Source of the DNA: Anseranas semipalmata | Taxonomy: Eukaryota; Chordata; Aves; Anseriformes; Anseranatidae | DNA: 64,000 bases | Assembly: GCA_013399115.1 (NCBI GenBank) | Contig: VXAA01001304.1 | Span: 26,065 to 90,064, forward strand | Direction of reading: 5' to 3' | In this document: positions 1 through 12,200 of the stretch, piece by piece | Layout: the number at the start of each line of letters is the position of its first letter | Numbering within the stretch: position 1 is the first letter of the stretch | The notes under the pieces: model-generated | The model's input: only the letters and a program-made list of their open reading frames with translations | The model's database searches: none | What the model was told of the DNA's origin: nothing | Position numbers and translations under genes: made by a program

Positions 1-302
1 CACTAAGCACACATAAACATTTCTGTCTAGACTGGACTCCTTTCTAGACCGTATACTCCACAATCTCATATTTTGAACTTTATGTGGGAACTGCTTCATA
101 CAAGAAGTTGTCTTGGGAAATGCTTAGGGACACAGCCATCAGAGTGACACCTTCCTGTTTTAATTTATTGTTTTCTAGATATTCTCCCCGCATTTAGACA
201 TCTTTTTTGCACTCAGATATTCTCTTCACAAAATTTGAAAGCCAGGATAGACTGAGGTGAGCATAGAGTTGATGAGATTAAGGTATCCACTGTCAAACTG
301 CA
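1..302. other. Unique AT-rich DNA, no feature seen
   Basis: No gene, repeat family or RNA was recognised here. The last bases (ctgca, 298-302) form the left target-site copy of the LTR that follows. Confidence 0.5.
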
Positions 303-894
303 TGTTGTGGTTTAACCTGGCAGGCAGCTCAGTACCACACAGCCATTCTCTCACTCTCCCCAGGTGGGACACGGGAGAAAATCAGCAAGGTAAAAGTGCA
401 AGAACTCATGGGTTGAGGTAAGGACAGCTTACTAGGTAAAGCAAAAGCCACGTGCAAGCAAAGCAGAACGAGGAATTCACTCGCTACTTCCCATCAGCAG
501 GCAGGTGTTCAGCCACTTCCAGGAAAGTAGGGCTCATCATGTGTAAGGGTTTCTTGGGAAGACAAACGCCATCACTCTGAATATCAACACCTTCCTCCTT
601 CTTTCCCCCAGCTTTTATTGCTGAGCATGACACCATGTGGTATGGAACATCCCTTTGGTCAGTCTGGGTCAGCTGTCCTGGTTCTGTCCCCTCCCAGCTC
701 CTGGTGCACCCCCAGCTTCCTCGCTGGCAGGGCAGCACGAGGAGCTGAGAAGTCCTTGGCTCTGTGTAAGCACTGTTCTGCAACAACTAAAACATTGCAG
801 TGTTATCAACATTATTTTCATCAAAAATACAAAACACAGCATCATACAAACCTCTACGAAGAAAATTAACTCTATTGTAGCCAAAACCATGACA
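303..894 (-). mobile_element. Solo LTR of an endogenous retrovirus, ERVL (class III)-like
   Basis: Read on the minus strand this is a complete LTR of about 592 bp that begins TGTC and ends CCACAACA, the TG...CA ends expected of retroviral LTRs. It belongs to the same family as the copy at 7296-7873. An ATAAAA-type box lies near 611-620 (minus strand), where I expect the promoter TATA element in this family. The polyadenylation signal region downstream is decayed. Flanking 5-mers ctgca (298-302) and ctgta (895-899) look like a 5-bp target-site duplication with one later mutation; 5 bp is the size typical of ERVL-type integration. No gag, pol or env lies beside it, so it is a solo LTR left by recombination between the two LTRs of a provirus. 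Open frames inside it are chance frames. Confidence 0.85.
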
Positions 895-3800
895 CTGTAT
901 TTGAAAATAAATTGAATTATTTGGGGGTTTTGCTAATTTTGCTCTTTCTTGTGAAATATATCTTGAAGTGTGACCATGTTGCTGGCTACTCACCCTAGCT
1001 GGCTACATATGGTTATGCTAACATTGTCTGCTGTCATCAGTCTGGAGTATACCTTTGGCATGGATGAAGGGCTTTACCTCACTGACAGTATTAGAGGAGA
1101 TCCAGAATCTCACAGTATGAATATGCATTTACTTCCACTAGCAGGTCCTCCATTACAGTAAGGCCAAATGGGCTGTAGTCTCCAACATCCATTAAAGGAG
1201 TGGTCCTTTAGACCACTATTTTTTTATAGGCAGTTCTAAAAACTTTACAATTCTGGCTACTCGAAATGGAACCACCAACAAATATATTCTCAGAAATTAA
1301 ACCCAGGAATTAGTTCTTTTAAGACCTTCTTTCATGCACAGTTTTTATGTTATGACGAGAATGTTCTGCTTTTTTATTTCATCTATGAAACCGTTTTTGA
1401 TAGCGTTTCAGCTTTTGGTACTTGAAGTTATACTAAAATATTTTCATTTGCATTTATTCAAAAATAGGATCTTTTAAATAAAAAGTATTATGCTAGAATA
1501 AAAATAAAAGACTTTCTTCAGAAAGTCACATTTATCATTAAAAAGCCTGTAAATGAAAAATAAGCCATTAAACACATGTCCTCAGAAATGCAAATATCAG
1601 ATTTTTATTTCTATATTTATGAGTTTGTAGTTGTAACTATCTAATATCCATGTAAACACTAAGATGCTAGCATCAGTTGGACTGAGTATTTTAACATTGC
1701 AGTACGTAGCACACAAAACTTAAAACATTCCCTAAAAGTGCAAGAGGGATTTAAAGAACAAGTAAATGGGTGTGTACAGGGTCAAATAACTTACCCTGAG
1801 GCACACAGGTATTCTATGGCACAGCTCTCAGTCAAGCCTGGTTCTGCATGCCAATTGTGTCCTTCACTCATAACACTTTGAATCTGCATTTATACCAGCC
1901 ATTATACATTCAAATAAATGCAGCGTGATGTCCCATATATATATTCCATTCTCACATTGCATATTCAGGGAAACACACATTTATTATTAATGTTGATAAT
2001 GAGATATTAAGCTGTCACAAGGGATTGTGATGAGCAGCATCAAGGCAAGTCTATTGCTAGCATCCACAGTGGAATTTCTGCCAAGGAAATGTAATGAGGA
2101 AGATTGGGGAGAAAAGGAAAAGAAGCAACAGCACATGGTAGTGTGAGGGGTGTGTGGGCTGGGAGCACTATCTTGGGAGATCACCAGTTCTGCTTGTAAA
2201 GATGCAAAGTTTAGCCTGTCATTTATTTTTTGGTAGCTTTCTTTTTGAAATGAATATCATGCTCATTATAGGTGCCAAACTGACAGCCCTTAAGATTGAA
2301 GTTCCCTCTCAAAAAAATCAGGTGCAGCAAGCAGGAGCAATAGAAGCTTTTTCACACATGCCTGTCAATAAGTCTCAACCCTGGCCAGGCAAGGATGAAA
2401 AAGTAGTTAAAATTCATCTTTACTTTCTGTACGTTGCCTAGTAGCAAGCAGACTTTTAGTGACACTTGTGTAGTTTCTACTTTTTCTCCTCTTGGAAATG
2501 AATTGAGATCAACACATTTCCCTTGGGTCACTAAGCAAGGCATAAAGAGTAACATTTGATTGCCCTTATCTCGTCTTCTTTACTGATAAGTGATCTTTAA
2601 CACCAAACATGTACCACCGTCATTAGCAAAATCTCAGGTGGTAATTAAGTTCCTAAGGGTCTTAAGTGCCTCATAAGAAAGCATCTTGCACAATAAGCTG
2701 AATGAAGCTTACTGTAGGCACAAATACATTCCAGTGAATATGCTACAAGTAGGTTTGTTTTCATATCTCCTAATGCTCTTTTTTTCTCGTTTCTTTTCAA
2801 AATATTGCTTCCCAGTACCCAAATTCCATGAAAGTTGTCTGCTAAACTCCTGGTTGTTTGCCTTTCTGTGGCATGGCTGAATTGTTTAGTTCTCAGGTGT
2901 AGTTTGTTCACTTCATAATAGAAAGTAAGGCACGAGGGAGCCTCAAGAACTCATCTATTTCATACCTCTGTTCCATGGAAGTATCACTTTTACCTAGTCT
3001 ATTCCTGATGGATATCAAGAATAATTGTTTAAGACATTCTCAAAAGCTTCCAAAGAGTGAAAAAATCTTTGTTGCAAGAATGACCTTCCAAAAACACTAT
3101 ACCTTCTAGTATAGCCAATGGACTAGCCAAGACAGGTAACCTTAAAGGTGTGAATGCTATCAAACCATTTCCTGGCTAGCCTATGCAGGAGTAAATCAAA
3201 CCAATCGTTCTTCCTGTTTTACTGAAACTGGTATTTTCAGGCGCCCATGAAAATTAAGTCCCAACTTTCAATTTTGTTTCAGTGGAAAATGGGCCTTTAT
3301 CTATATGACTACCTATACCCCAATTTAAATCTCTACTTTTCTCACAAAAATATGAAGACATAGCAGCATGTGAAGACTGAGGAAGAGACCAGACATTAGT
3401 TAAACTCAGAAAAGAAGCAGGAATTAGTATACTGATGATCTTTTAACACTTGTAAAATGGGAACATGATATTGATTTGTCATCCATCCTCATCCATCAAA
3501 TGTGTGCTGCCCTGTGAAGAAACTTAGCTAGACCCAGCTTTTCCCTAAGGTTGACTTTTGGCCATAGTGGGGCTCAAAGATTGGGATGTGATGCCCCAGT
3601 TCTTAGGCTCCTCAATGTCAATGTTTATATTGAAATTCAAACTGTTGTTCCAGATGAAGTCTGCCTGTCCCTGCCCTGTGAGTTACTGTTCTTTATCCCA
3701 TGCCAGTGACACTTAACTTCTGTAGCCTCATAGCAGAAAAATCCCAAATAAAGGGCAGCACACAGGCTCTCATTAACCAAAAATCTCTTCCAAGCCACGA

Positions 3801-5460
3801 CATCTTCCTCTGCTTCAATATATTACAGCAGCAACAGACGTTGCCTATTCTCCTCTACAAACTGACGCTGGCAGAAAATGGGTCATTAGCAAATCCACAG
3901 AACACAAGTCTGGAGAACAGGAGCGTTCTTGGAAGGGGTCCAGACCACAGAGCACTCAAACACCAAAAATCAGAGCTAGCTGTCTCAGTGCAAAACTAAT
4001 TTCCTCATACAGGTTTTACCACAAAACAGATGAAGTTAGTGACAATCTCTTGATAGCCACTCGAGAGAACCTGTACAGAGATATAGGTAGGATCAGAATG
4101 CCAAAGGGCTTTGTGGGCAGCATTAAATATTCTTTCTGATTACAACATTGTAAATGCAGCCAGATTAGAAATGGTGGTATGGGAACAGGTACTTGACAGT
4201 CACTCTGCCTTTCAGTTCTTTATGCTTTTTTGGTCAGAGTAAATGCTAAATTTATGTTTTGAAATGTACACAGAGATTTATCTGGAATAAATATCTTAGT
4301 GTTTAATGATACATTTTCAAGTAAAAGAAAAAAGAAGTAAAATACAAAATTGTCAGCCCCCAAAACTCTTCCTAAACTCTCATTGTGATGTATTGCCCTG
4401 GGAAAGCCTTCAGACCATTTAACACCTTTATTGCTTGATCCTGGGAGCTCAATTTGTTATTTACTGATCCTTCTTCTGTCACTGCTCATGAACAAATATC
4501 TGCTTATATTATTCCTAGCAGGTTCTCCGGCACACATTGGTTCAAAAATCAGTCACTTCCTAGATCCATCATTTGTGTTCACTTTTGGGCTACATGTCTC
4601 AAGTGCTAACCTGCCAGAGGCGGACTAATGCTGACTACAGTAGTACCTTCCTTTGCCACATGAGGAAAGAAAGGCTTTCCTCATGCTTCTTCAGCCAAAG
4701 CATTCTAATAAATAGATGGTATGGATGAATAAATACATATATCTTTCCAACAGTACAGAAGTCCCCTGTTATACTTTTATTTACGTTCTCTGAATTTTCA
4801 CATGGTTTCACCATTCCTCTGGGAAGATGATTCTTCAAAACATCAATTCATCAGGATTTGTTTGAATTACCCTCCTTTTATACTACCTTGAGCTTAATTC
4901 CATCCCATTACTTATACTTGTAAGTGATGTTCTAAATCATTCTCATCTTCTTGTTTATTCCCTCTATAATGCATATTCAGCCAAGATTCATTTTTTTTAG
5001 TTTTATTCATCTTTCTTATTGTTCATTTATTTTTCAAAGTTTTTAACATATGCTTTTGGGTAACTCTTTTGATGATATTTCACACTTTCACACATATCCC
5101 AGCAGAATGGAGAAAGATGTTTACCTAAGTACTGGCCTATTTTTCTGTCATATCTCATTGCAAGCTCTTGTACAGTCTTTTGTCACCTTTCTTAGAATTG
5201 TACTTTCCAGGTTACCCTTCTTTCATGTAGTATTGAATAGATATCTTATGGTTTTGTTAATTTGCATTTCCTGTTTTGTTCTATTTTCCTATCCATGCTT
5301 TCCACATTTCTTAATTCAGATAATTTTGATCCATTTTCCCATTTTTCTCTGATGTTCACAAGTCATTTACTGCTTTTTTGTCAGGCTGCCATTGTGCTAA
5401 GTTTTGTAAATATAAATGAAAGAAAGACCCCACCATAAAGAAAATTCATTCCAGGCTTGT
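895..5460. other. Unique AT-rich intergenic or intronic DNA
   Basis: About 4.5 kb without a recognisable gene or recent repeat. The short open frames present (all under about 100 codons) show no domain, codon pattern or splice context that I can support. Many A- and T-rich runs occur around 1440-1620. Confidence 0.5.
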
Positions 5461-5489
5461 AACAAAACAAAACAAAACAAAACAAAAAA
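5461..5489. repeat. (AAAAC)n microsatellite
   Basis: About five AAAAC units followed by an A-run. Confidence 0.9.
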
Positions 5490-6511
5490 TCAGGACGATA
5501 AGCACTGAAACAGGGAAAGAGAACAACTTAGCAGTGAAGACAGAAGAGTGTGGGTCTTACATTCTGCTTTGTAGAGGTATTAGAGGTAGTCCTGATTTCA
5601 CATCCTCAGTTGGAACTGAAGATGCAGCTGAGACTTTTTACAGTTTGCAATTTAAAGACTTAAAGTCTGACCAGTTAGAGAGGTAAGGTTGATTGTGCAC
5701 TATTTTAGATACTCCATGGGAATACTCAGTTCTGAGGAGATGAAATACCCGTTTTTGTGCTGTCTCATTAAGGGCCCTCTGATATGATCAAAAACACAGC
5801 ATTGGGCAGCAGCTATAAGATCCTATAAGGTCCTAACATGGGGAATGGAGCTGAGAGGCACTTCAGGGAAGAGTTACATCATCATGATCTTCCAAAGAAG
5901 TACAAGTAGGGTGGAAGGAAACAACCTCTTAGTCTGAAAGAACCCTCCAGAACTGTTTAAATTAAACTGGAACATCTCCTTCACATAAACCCAGTTTGGA
6001 AAAACTGAAATTGAGTAATAGTCCTTTCTGTTCACTCTTACAGTTTTACAAATTTCTTAAAGGACTTGCAAAAGTAGTGGGTAATATTTTGAGGACGTGT
6101 CTTTATTTTTTAAAGAAATAATTGAATTTGAATATCCTAAACACAACAATAACAACAACAACAGCAAAACAGTATTTTTCTTTCTAAGACACAGTCTGTG
6201 CAAAAGCAAATCTTTCAACAAAACAAAAGTTTCCCTTAACTGACCTCTGCTGGAGCTGTTTTATTTTTGTCCTAAAAGAGAGTCTGGCAAGAACATTGCA
6301 GGTTACAGATTTACTCTGTGATTCCTGCTCATTCCATGTCTATCAACTGACCATCCATTATTTATTACAGCACAAAGTGTATCTAGATGACCCTGAGCAA
6401 TAGGTAGAGCCTAAAAGGCAAAGCAGGATCTCTGCTCAGTGGATTTTTCAATCTCAGTGCACTACCTTGGAAAGTTATGGAAAATGGCAGAGATACCACC
6501 ACTTCCACAGA
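5490..6511. other. Unique DNA with a short (CAA)n stretch
   Basis: No gene recognised. A short imperfect CAA repeat sits at about 6144-6167, in an AT-rich context. Confidence 0.5.
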
Positions 6512-6620
6512 ATCACAGAATCACAGAACAGTTGAGGTTGGAAAGGACCTCTGGAGGTCATCTGGTCCAACACCCCTGCTCAATCAGGAACACCCATAGT
6601 AAGTTGCTCAGGACCATGTC

Positions 6621-6693
6621 GTGACCATGGCAGCAGGGTTGGAACTAGATGATCTTTAATGTCCCTTCCAATCCAAGCCATTCTATGATTCTA
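6621..6693 (+). mobile_element. Very short CR1 3' tail nested in the opposite-strand CR1
   Basis: About 73 bp reading GGTTGGAACTAGATGATCTT and on to a tail of ATTCTATG units: the plus-strand 3' terminus of a CR1, lying inside the 3' UTR of the minus-strand host CR1. The host sequence is continuous once it is removed. The 5-mer ATGTC flanks it on both sides (6616-6620 and 6693-6697) and may be a target-site duplication. It is an extreme 5' truncation, as is common for CR1. Confidence 0.8.
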
Positions 6694-7295
6694 TGTCCAT
6701 GTGGCTTTTGAAGATCTCCAAGAAGGGAGACTCCACAACCTCTCTGGGCAACCTTTGCCAATGACCCGTCATCCACACAGTAAAGAAGTGTTACCTGATA
6801 TTCAGACAGAACCTCCCGTGTTTCACTTTGTGCCTATTGCTGCTTGCCCTGGCACTGGGCACCACTGAAAAGAACCTGGATCCATCCTCTTTGCACCCTC
6901 CCTTCAGGTATTTATATGCACGGATAAGATTCCCCATGAGCTTTCTCTTCTCCAGGCTGAACAGTCCCAGCTCTCTCAGCCTTTCCACGTAGGAGAGGTG
7001 CTCCCATCCCTTGATCATTTTGGTGGCCCTACATTGGACTCTTTCCAGTATGTCCAGGTCTCTCTTGTAGTGCAGGGCCCAGAACTGGATACAGGGCTCC
7101 AGGTGCAGCCTCACCAATGCTGAGTAGAGTGGAAGGATAACATCCCTTGATCTGCAGGCAATATTTTGTCTAATGCAACCCAGGATACAGTAGCCTGCTT
7201 TGTGGCAAGGGCACATTGCTGACTCATGTTCAACTTGGTGTCCACCAGGACCCTCAGGCCCTTTTCTGCAGAGCTGCTTTTCAGTTGGGTGGCCT

Positions 7296-7873
7296 TGTTG
7301 TGGTGTAACCCAGCAGGCAGCTAAACACCACAAGCGCCATTCGCTCACTCCCCTTCCCAGTGGGATGGGGGAGAAAATTGAAAAGAAAAGTGCAAGAACT
7401 CGTGGGTCAAGATAAGGACAGTATAATAAGAAAGAAAGAAAAACAAACAAACAAACAAAAAAAAAAAAAGGAAAGAAAAGGAAAAAAAAACAACAAAAAG
7501 AATAAACAAAACAAATAACACACAACACAATTGCTTGCCACCAGCCGACCGATGCCCAGCCAGTCTCCAAGTAATGGCAGCCCTCCTGGCCAACTCCTCT
7601 CTGTTTTATTGTTCAGCATCATATTTTATGGCATGGAATAGCCCTTTGGCCAGTTGGGGTCAGATGTCCTGGTTCTGTCCCTTCACAGCTCCCAGCCTCC
7701 TCGTTGGCAGGGCAGCACGAGAAGCTGAAAAGTCCTTGGCTCAATGTAAGCACTGCTCTGCAACAACTAAACATCAGTGTGTTATCAGCATTATTCTCAT
7801 CTTAAATCCAAAACACAGCACCATAACAGCTGCTAGGAAGGAAATTAACTCTATCCCAACCAAAATCAGGACA
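7296..7873 (-). mobile_element. Solo ERVL-like LTR with a perfect 5-bp target duplication, nested in CR1
   Basis: A 578-bp LTR on the minus strand, TGTCCTGATT...CCACAACA, of the same family as 303-894. It is flanked by exact copies of GGCCT at 7291-7295 and 7874-7878. Five-base duplications are typical of ERVL (class III) integration. The minus strand shows an AATAAAAC box at 7603-7610 at the promoter position. An A-rich (minus: T-rich) simple tract at 7426-7520 lies in the R/U5 part. The host CR1 reading frame resumes on the other side, so the LTR inserted after the CR1. No internal proviral sequence remains. Confidence 0.93.
7426..7520. repeat. A-rich simple repeat inside the LTR
   Basis: AAAG, AAAC and poly-A units. 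Other copies of this LTR family are also T/A-rich at this point, so this is an expanded part of the LTR and not an independent element. Confidence 0.8.
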
Positions 7874-8298
7874 GGCCTCCATCATGTTCTGGTGCCTGGA
7901 GTTGTTCTTTCCCATGTACAGGACTTTGCACTTCTTGTTGAATTTCATGAGTTTCTTATTGGTCCATTTCTCCAGCCTTTCAAGGTCCCTCTGGATGGCA
8001 GCATGGCAGCCCTCTGGCTTATCAGCCACTCCTCCCAGTTTTGTGTCACCTGCAAACTTGCTGAGGGCACACTCTGCCCCATCATTACGATCATTAATGA
8101 AGATGTTACACAGGACTGGACCCAGTATTGACCCCTGGGGTACTCCGCTCAGTACCTGGCTCCAACCAGACTTTGCATCACTGACCACTACTCTCTTGTT
8201 CTGGTCATTCAGGCAGTTTTTGATCCACCTCACTTTCTACCCATCCAGCCCATACAACAACAGCTTGTCTATGAGGGTCTTTAACTGTATGGAGCCCA

Positions 8299-8447
8299 GC
8301 ATCTCTCTTTGGAGAATATATTTTAAATATAAATAATATATCTCTTTAGAATCTTTTCTAGAGTTGCTGCACTCCCTCCACCAGGACAGTTTTATATGGC
8401 TAATGAAACACACTCTAGAGGAAAGCATTATCTGTAGTCTTTGCCAC
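8299..8447. other. Short AT-rich spacer between two CR1 fragments
   Basis: About 150 bp not matching CR1 by eye. It separates two minus-strand CR1 copies. Confidence 0.4.
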
Positions 8448-9000
8448 TTTCATATCACACAGTTGCTGAGTTTGGAAGAGACCTCTGGAAATCATCTATC
8501 CATGACCTGCTCAAAGGAGGGTCAGCTACAAGAGATTGCGCAAGGCTATGTTCAGTTGGGTTTTGAATATGTCCAAGGATGGAGACCTTACAACCTCTCC
8601 AGGCACAATGTTCCAGTGCTTGGTCATCCTCAGAGTGAAAATGTTTTTTCTTATGTTTAAACAGAATTTCCTGTGTCTCAATTTGTGCCAGTTGCCTCTT
8701 GTCCTTTCAATGGGTGCCACTGAGAAGAGTCTGGCTCCTCTTCTTTACAAACCCTCCACTCCACAGTCAGACATTTATACACTTGGAAAAGGTCCCCCCT
8801 GAACCTTCTCTTTTTCAGGCTGAACAGTCTCAGCTCTCTCATCCTGTTCTTGTACATCAGGTGTTCCAGTCCCTCAGCCATCCTTATGGCCCTTCACTAG
8901 ACTTCCTCCAGTACATCCAAGTTTCTATTGTCTTGGGGAGCTCAGTACTGGACACAGCACTCCCAGTGTGTCTCATCTCTACTGATCGGAGTGGAAAGAT
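8448..9000 (-). mobile_element. CR1 LINE 3' fragment
   Basis: Minus-strand CR1 from the RT C-terminal region to near the 3' end. The translated minus strand shows LRLFSLKKRRFRGDL at about 8845-8800 and then FTLRMTKHWNIVPGEVV around 8640-8590, the conserved CR1 C-terminal signatures. Frameshifts separate the pieces, so it is a decayed relic. Its 3' terminus (around 8448-8500) lacks a clean tail. Its 5' end abuts a short hairpin sequence and a polypurine microsatellite. Confidence 0.9.
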
Positions 9001-9007
9001 CTGGCCC

Positions 9008-9056
9008 TAAGTCTGTCTTAAGTCTGTCTTTCTAAGACAGACTAAGTCTGTCTTTC
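9008..9056. repeat. Small direct/inverted repeat cluster (TAAGTCTGTCTT units)
   Basis: Three copies of GTCTGTCTT (9011, 9022, 9047) and one inverted copy. The perfect 9-bp stem GTCTGTCTT (9022-9030) / AAGACAGAC (9034-9042) has a 3-base loop. Confidence 0.75.
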
Positions 9057-9057
9057 T

Positions 9058-9291
9058 GAAAGGAGAAGGAGAAGGAGAAGGGGAAGGAGAAGGAGAAGGG
9101 GAAGGAGAAGGGGAAGGAGAAGGGGAAGGAGAAGGAGAAGGAGAAGGAGAAGGAGAAGGAGAAGGAGAAGGAGAAGGAGAAGGAGAAGGAGAAGGAAAAG
9201 GAAAAGGAAAAGGAAAAGGAAAAGGAAAAGGAAAAGGAAAAGGAAAAGGAAAAGGAAAAGGAAAAGGAAAAGGAAAAGGAAAAAAAAGAGA
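9058..9291. repeat. (GGAGAA)n / (GGAAAA)n polypurine microsatellite
   Basis: About 230 bp of uninterrupted purine on the plus strand. GGAGAA units run to about 9194, then GGAAAA units. The long open frames across it (Pro/Phe/Ser repeats) are translation artefacts. Confidence 0.97.
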
Positions 9292-12200
9292 GCACATTTA
9301 AGCCCACATCACGGTTTTGAGCTCCTTGGATGATTCAAGGAATGCTACATAACTTTCAGCACTATGCTACATCACATCATGTGGTTGCTCTCAGAACACA
9401 AAAAAGAATGTGTTATCAATAAGAACATCATGTCCTCGTGAGTTGAATACTGTTGATCTAGATCAGTTTCGATGAAGTCTGAATATGATTGAAATTGGGT
9501 TCCCAGGGAATCTCTTTCCCAGAGAGGTTTCCTAAGTTTTTAAGGGCAGCATCGGGGTGTGCCCTGATATAAAATGAAGTAATGAAGTCTATGTGATATG
9601 CTTCTTTTGAAACACAGCTCTTATGAAAAATTCAAGAGGAAGAGCTTTCCTTTTGTTCACTGCCAGTTCATCTAGTTTGCAGCTTGAGTAAAGAAAGGTG
9701 ATTATTTTGGGGTACTTTAATGTGTGGGAGCTTTTAAGTGGCTATAGATTTGTTCTGTTTGCTGTTCAGGTGCCAGAAGTTCTTGAAGCCTGATAATGCT
9801 CTCTCCATGTTTTATTCAGGTTGTCATCAGTAATGACATATAATTTAATTTTACTTTCCTATTATACTTTTCTCATATTACTAGCAAAAAAAAAAAAATT
9901 GTGCAGAATATTTTTTTATCACTGCTCACAAACAAGGGAGCTTTAAAAACAAATGTATGCAAAGAATTAATGCTTTTGCAGAAAGGCTTTAATTTATTAT
10001 TTAGCTCTATTTCTCCAGTGATAGCGAGAATATGCTTTTTATGAACATCATAGTACACTTAATTCTTGAAGACAATTTACACATTAAAAATAAATTGCAA
10101 AATCCCAGTAGGATTCAGCATGTTGACACATTTTAGATTAACGATGGTAATGTTGATGACTGCTAACTTTTAAATACGTAAGTTAGACAGAAAAAAAAAA
10201 AGTGATTAGCAAGAGCTGTGTTAAAGAAAAGCAGAAAAAAACATTCCTTGAGAGAGTTAGCCTTTTCTCTGAAGGATAGGATCTCAACACTTTTTCATTT
10301 ATACGACTGCTAAGAGTCTTTTAAAAAAAAAAAAAAAAAGCTTCTTAAACTGGCAGGCCTCAGTCTGGAGAGAGACTGCAATTACAGATCTACCAGGTCT
10401 TGATATTTGTTGCTGCCCCTATTCCTGTGCGAGCTGGTTAGTCTCTCATTGTCTAGTCTGCTACTGTTTGTACTCTTTAATGTACTCTTTGTGTCAACTC
10501 AAAGTCCAGCCAGGAAGCAGCAATGTCCAGCTGACTGGCAAAGCAGACTGGTTCCTGCTGGTCAGAGCTTCTAAAATTACTGAGCAGACTTCCCTTAAAC
10601 CAGTGGAGGATCCCTGTTCTCATCAGGAACACTGATGCCCTTCAAGCATTTCATCTCTAGCCCCACTGTGGAAGATCATGGATTTCTTGCTTCTCCCCAC
10701 CTGGTGTGACAACCTCATTTTGTGCCCTGGCTGCTCCACCATCTTCACCTCCTGTAGCCCTGACACACATTTCCAGCAAAAATCTTCATCCTTAAGACCT
10801 CCCCAGTCACCCGTATTCATTTCCTCTTAATCTTCCTTATCGTGCTCATAACTCCTCTCCCTGCTCCAAGACTCACACTTTCTTGAAACAGATCTTAAAC
10901 AGAACTAGCCCTTTGGCTATCAGATACCTTTTCTGTCCTTTTGCAGATTTTTACTTAAATCCTATTTCTTTTGCATTCCTTCATTAGATTGCTGTCAAAC
11001 CTCTGTGCATTTTTGCCTCAGGATAATAGACTACATATGCATAATACATAGTTTGGATGTCAATAGATTTTATTACAGTTTGGGGTAGTGGTTCTGCTTA
11101 ATTTCATGCTATCCACAAACTAGACAGTAAATTGTTGGCTCTGACAGGAAGGTTATACTACAGGGTAAATTTTATCCTGAGTTACTTTCAAGCAACTTTC
11201 TACCAGAGTCAGAACTTGGCCTTTAATGCACCTGGGAATGAAACAGAGAAGTTCTCATCTCCTTATCAGACCTGCCATACAATCCTGTTATATTACAGAT
11301 GTACCTCCCTGATATAAAGAAAATGAAAAATCCCCAATTCATGGTGAATTTATATGGTTAATATTATCTGATAAAATACAAGTGAATGAACAGGACCTTG
11401 AGGGAAGGTTGGATTGTTGAGGGAGACAAGGCATCCAGGGAAGCACCGCTACATGCCTAGCAGAAGGGCAAAAGCAGAAATAAATGTAGGTCAGTGGAAA
11501 AGCCAGCAGCAACAATGAAATACTGAGAAAATTCCAGAAGAAACAAAGCAAAAGTGACCTGCAACAGGGCTCAGTCCTCATCATGTCTCCGAACACAGTC
11601 AGTCATAGTAAAGAGCAGAAGTCAGCTCAGCTGTATCAGTCTGTTTCCCCTCCTTCCTCAGCATTGTATGAGAAGTAAAGTAGCAGTTTTGCAAACCCAT
11701 CTCTTGATACCTATAGGGTCACAAATTTCTGATTAAAAAGAAAATACTTGGGAATATCACCAATAATTCCTTCTTGTCCACCTGAGAAACAAAACACAGC
11801 ACGACACTGATCTGATCTCACCGTGTGAGTGGAAATGCCATCCACACCACTCATGGAAGGATGGCATTTTTTTCACCTGACTTCCTGGTCTGGACTGTTG
11901 TTGCCTAGACTCCAGAGTTCAGCAATAACAGGTCCTCCCATGTGCTGTAAGGAGGGGGACAGCACAACTCATATGAGGTCTGGTTCAAGCCCAGGCTCCT
12001 GCATCTGTCCATACAGTCAGCTGCTTCTTTCCTTTCCCATGTTTATAATCAGGTGTCTGAGTAAAGGGCAATTGTGCTTTTTTGGCACAATTGCAATAGC
12101 TACAACAAAGAGTAGTGAGTGTGGAAAGGTGTGCAAGAATTAGGAGCACACTCAGAATTAGAAGCTTCTGAAAAAATACAAAATCTGGCAGTACTCCTTT

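Larger units (their letters stand above)
6512..8298 (-). mobile_element. CR1 LINE fragment (RT C-terminal half plus 3' UTR), interrupted by two insertions
   Basis: CR1 is a non-LTR retrotransposon whose ORF2 encodes an endonuclease and a reverse transcriptase (RT). This 5'-truncated minus-strand copy starts near 8290 and runs to its 3' end at about 6512, where the CACAGAATCACAGAA-type terminus is visible. The decoded minus strand shows the RT block SGVPQGSILGPV and then FAGDTKLGG at 8057-8031, where the family has FADD. The second-to-last catalytic position is therefore Asp to Gly (codon 8048-8050) and the copy could not be active. After the LTR insertion the frame resumes with the C-terminal thumb region ([26 protein letters not shown], quoted in part: [14 protein letters not shown]). 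Two younger insertions split it: a solo LTR (7296-7873) and a 73-bp CR1 tail (about 6621-6693). Without them the copy would be about 1.1 kb. Confidence 0.93.

Noticed and set aside
6791..7570. Longest open frame in the window (259 codons, minus strand)
   Set aside because: It joins a CR1 RT C-terminus to LTR sequence across an insertion boundary; it is a chimera of two mobile elements, not a gene.
9058..9291. Possible CRISPR-like array or satellite
   Set aside because: There are no spacers; it is a simple microsatellite in a vertebrate genome.
9007..9307. Pro/Phe/Ser-repeat open frames over a purine tract
   Set aside because: Pure translation of a GGAGAA/GGAAAA microsatellite.
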